A stretch of DNA of 7,137 nucleotides from Candidatus Moranbacteria bacterium RIFCSPHIGHO2_02_FULL_40_12b (GTDB taxonomy: Bacteria > Patescibacteriota > Minisyncoccia > Moranbacterales > 2-12-FULL-40-10). Numbering within the stretch: the first letter of the stretch is position 1; each line of letters begins with the position of its first letter. Shown here piece by piece: positions 5,377-7,137 of this stretch. A program made the translations under genes and the position numbers. The DNA lies in NCBI GenBank assembly GCA_001784725.1, contig MFRX01000006.1:11759-18895 (forward strand), given 5' to 3'. Below the pieces are notes generated by a model that was not told the origin of the DNA, searched no databases, and saw only the letters and a program-made list of their open reading frames with translations.

Positions 5377-5447
5377 CGGTCTCGTGTGACATAATAACAC
5401 ACGACAGGGGTTGCGCTCGTTTCCCGACTTAACGGAACACCTTACGG

Positions 5448-5478
<31 letters not shown>

Positions 5479-6003
5479 CCAGCACCCTCGAAGGCTCGCG
5501 CATTTCTGCGGGATGCAGCTGGATTTCAAGCCCTGGTAAGGTTCCTCGCTTACTGTCGAATTAAACCACATGCTCCACCACTTGTGCGGATCCCCGTCTA
5601 TTCCTTTGAGTTTTAAGCTTGCGCTCGTACTTCCCAGGCGGCATACTTAACGCGTTAGCTGCGACACCAGAAGGGTCGATTCTCCTGATATCTAGTATGC
5701 AACGTTTAGGGCGTGGACTACTGGGGTATCTAATCCCATTCGCTACCCACGCTTTCGCGGCTCAGCGTCAGAAGTGCGCCAACCAGATGCCTTCGCCTTT
5801 GGTGTTCCTCATAATATCAACGCATTTCACTGCTACACTATGAGTTCCACTGGTCTCTCACACTCTCTAGTTTTATCGTTTCAAATGCGGTTTTCCCGTT
5901 AAGCGGGAAAATTTGACATCTGACTAATAAAACCGCCTACCCGCGCTTTACGCCCAATAAATCCGGATAACGCTTGAGGTCTCTGTATTACCGCTACTGC
6001 TGG

Positions 6004-6600
6004 CTAGTTAAACTTGCGAATTTTATAGTTAAAGCAGGGATTCACGAATGGTTTTACTAAATTGATAAACCTGTTCATGCTTTTTGATGTGACGTATAAT
6101 CTCCATCTTAACTTTCCACGCATTTTGCATCTGCACACTCTTACGTCAAGATCAAAATTTTCCCTTAATGTTTTAGCAAGCAACTTGCACTCGTTGAACG
6201 AAAAACAATATGTGGCAAACATCGCATTGTAGTGATATTTGTCGCGACAATCTAGATTGCCATCATCTTGGTACCAAACTGCTAAAGTTAATGGATTGTT
6301 AAGAAATTTTTTAATATCTTCAGGGATGGTTTTCTTTCCCTTTGGATAAAATATTTTTCTTAACTTCCCGATTTCTTTGGTAGTTTTGGTATAAAATCGG
6401 TGTTGGTGATAGTTTTTCTTTGGTTTCAAATCTGAAACTCCTACTGACTGAAGTTTTTTATGCAACCAACGAAGATACGAAAGATTTTTATCGTCGCCTT
6501 TCATATCTAATCTCGATCTGTTGCTATTACCAGTTAATGGAGTAAGACAGCCATCACCTAAAATCAATCCGACAAGAATTGCTTTTGTTTTTTCGTTCAT
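6004..6600 (-). CDS. LAGLIDADG homing endonuclease encoded in the 16S group I intron
   Basis: The 198-residue protein has two LAGLIDADG motifs, LVGLILGDG at residues 9-17 and LAVWYQDDG at residues 106-114, about 97 residues apart. This fits a single-chain two-motif endonuclease of normal size (such enzymes are usually about 170-250 residues). Asp16 and Asp113 (or Asp112) are the likely metal-binding acids. The basic, aromatic-rich segments between and after the motifs fit DNA-contacting beta-sheets. Such enzymes cut the intronless allele at the insertion site and so spread the intron; some also help splicing as maturases. The frame is intact. The ATG at 6600 lies 13 bases after the P7 3' strand and has no Shine-Dalgarno. 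The TAG at 6004-6006 lies at the 3' splice junction, and the last codons form the 3' strand of P9, so protein and ribozyme sequences overlap. Confidence 0.95.
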   Translation of the reverse strand: MNEKTKAILVGLILGDGCLTPLTGNSNRSRLDMKGDDKNLSYLRWLHKKLQSVGVSDLKPKKNYHQHRFYTKTTKEIGKLRKIFYPKGKKTIPEDIKKFLNNPLTLAVWYQDDGNLDCRDKYHYNAMFATYCFSFNECKLLAKTLRENFDLDVRVCRCKMRGKLRWRLYVTSKSMNRFINLVKPFVNPCFNYKIRKFN

Positions 6601-6835
6601 ACGATTTAACTGGACTATATCATCACCCTAAACTGATATGATTTAGGGGTCTCACGTGTAGTCTCTGAGGCGCCCCCAATGAAACATCGGGGTTGCCTGC
6701 TGATTATCTATTTACATGTCTTGATATCATAATATCAAAAAAATTAGCGGACATAAATAGGTTTTCCAGCATATAGTGAGATTTTCCTTATTTCGTATTA
6801 CTACGAAAACTCTGCGCAAAGCTCTTTTTGAGCTC
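6005..6835 (-). mobile_element. Group I self-splicing intron at 16S position 516
   Basis: On the minus strand the intron follows E. coli U516. P1 is a 9-bp pairing of the exon end AACUCUGU-G with the internal guide CGCAGAGUU (6816-6808), placing a U-G wobble at the 5' splice site. P2 is capped by a GUAA loop (6791-6808). A P3 candidate is 6714-6718 with 6653-6657. P4 pairs 6695-6698 with 6668-6671. P5 is the hairpin CCCCGAUG/CAUUGGGG (6674-6692). The R element CUCAGAGACUACACG lies at 6669-6655 and the S element GAUAUAGUCC at 6621-6612, giving P7 GACUA/UAGUC (6659-6663 with 6613-6617). P8 is CCCUAAA/UUUAGGG (6626-6648), and P9 is AGUUAAA (6611-6605) with UUUAACU (6012-6006). The core resembles subgroup IB. 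The endonuclease gene sits in P9. The boundary may shift by one base (6004-6834). Confidence 0.92.
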
Positions 6836-6880
6836 ACAGAGTTAGTAACCTCTTATTCCTCACATACAATCATAGCTGGA
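6836..6880 (-). rRNA. rrs: 16S 5' exon fragment (helix 18 and 3' strand of helix 17)
   Basis: Read on the minus strand, GGAATAAGAGG and TTACTAACTCTGT match the bacterial pattern 'GAAUAAG-CACCGG-CUAACUCCGU' that ends at E. coli 516. The 505-507 positions read U-A-C and pair with G524, U525, A526 of the 3' exon, proving that the two exons belong together. The match fades beyond about 6875. A hairpin GGGGAAT/ATTCCCC (6891-6911) lies just upstream and may mark the edge of a further insertion. Confidence 0.88.
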
Positions 6881-6927
6881 GATTTTGGGAGGGGAATCTT
6901 TTTAATTCCCCTTAATATTTTAAGATG

Positions 6928-7098
6928 TTATAATTCTTTTGCTGCGAACATAAAGTTTTTAACCTTCTTTCTCTGTCCACTTATTATTTCTCCTTCTTCA
7001 TAAAGGGATAGTTGTTCAGGAAATTCAATTTTTTCCTTTTCACTCCATATTTGAAGTTCAAGCTGATAGCTGCCTATTTCTGCTTCTAATTTATTCAT
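6928..7098 (-). CDS. Small ORF (56 aa) upstream of the 16S 5' exon, possibly in a V3 insertion
   Basis: On the minus strand the frame from the ATG at 7098 to the TAA at 6928-6930 encodes 56 residues, beginning MNKLEAEIGSYQLELQIW and ending VKNFMFAAKEL. A TTG at 7131 would add 11 residues; an in-frame TAA lies directly before it, so the frame cannot extend further. The purine-rich codons and Glu/Lys-rich, partly coiled-coil-like sequence look coding. I do not recognise the family, and it has no endonuclease motif. It lies where helix 17 and the preceding 16S should be, so it may be carried by a second insertion in V3. A 6-bp hairpin TAATTC/GAATTA (7105-7121) precedes the ATG. Confidence 0.4.
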   Translation of the reverse strand: MNKLEAEIGSYQLELQIWSEKEKIEFPEQLSLYEEGEIISGQRKKVKNFMFAAKEL

Positions 7099-7137
7099 CT
7101 TGCGTAATTCTTTCCGAATTAACTTATACAATTACAA

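Noticed and set aside
5619..5843. Plus-strand ORF of 74 codons
   Set aside because: It lies antisense to highly conserved 16S sequence (E. coli about 690-900).
6881..7137. A second group I intron in the V3 region
   Set aside because: No R/S-type core or GACTA/TAGTC P7 pair is visible in these bases; the insertion type remains open.

Overview
The window most likely comes from a member of the Candidate Phyla Radiation (Patescibacteria), probably Parcubacteria-like. The basis is a divergent bacterial 16S rRNA read on the minus strand. It carries a group I intron with a LAGLIDADG endonuclease gene, an expanded helix 40, paired changes at normally invariant sites (505-506/525-526 and 921/1396 in E. 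coli numbering) and an intact anti-Shine-Dalgarno end. The protein genes are small, mostly of unknown function, end in TAA or TAG, and none has a convincing Shine-Dalgarno sequence. The lineage is inferred from these traits; no tree was built.

Layout. Positions 1-764 (+) hold the C-terminal part of a beta-propeller-like protein. It converges on a minus-strand series: a small lipoprotein (829-1347), a cupin (1431-1832), a short coding-like remnant (1919-2050), an unknown protein of 181 residues (2101-2646), a NYN-domain nuclease-like protein (2754-3428), an intergenic stretch with a possible 40-residue ORF, palindromes and a leader hairpin (3447-3929), and a membrane-anchored CuA-type cupredoxin (3930-4484). 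Positions 4485-4876 are 16S trailer plus the cupredoxin promoter region, with no 23S or tRNA. The 16S gene starts its 3' end at 4877 and runs to about 6880.

The 16S region is the most interesting part. Its 3' exon (4877-6004) contains an insertion of about 120-140 nt in the helix 40 loop, made of heptamer-like repeats that fold into a long hairpin. After E. coli position 516 it is interrupted by an intron of about 831 nt with recognisable P1, P2, P4, P5, P7, P8 and P9 elements. The endonuclease gene fills the 3' part of the intron so completely that its stop codon lies on the splice junction and its last codons form one strand of P9. The short 5' exon (6836 to about 6880) covers helix 18 and part of helix 17. 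The next 250 nt are not 16S-like and hold a 56-residue ORF, so the gene carries a second insertion in V3, or is truncated or rearranged there.

The genes do not form an obvious single pathway. Separate promoters (before the lipoprotein, NYN and cupredoxin genes) and a terminator after the NYN gene point to mostly independent transcription units. The cupredoxin and lipoprotein are predicted to be anchored at the cell surface; the cupin and NYN protein look cytoplasmic.
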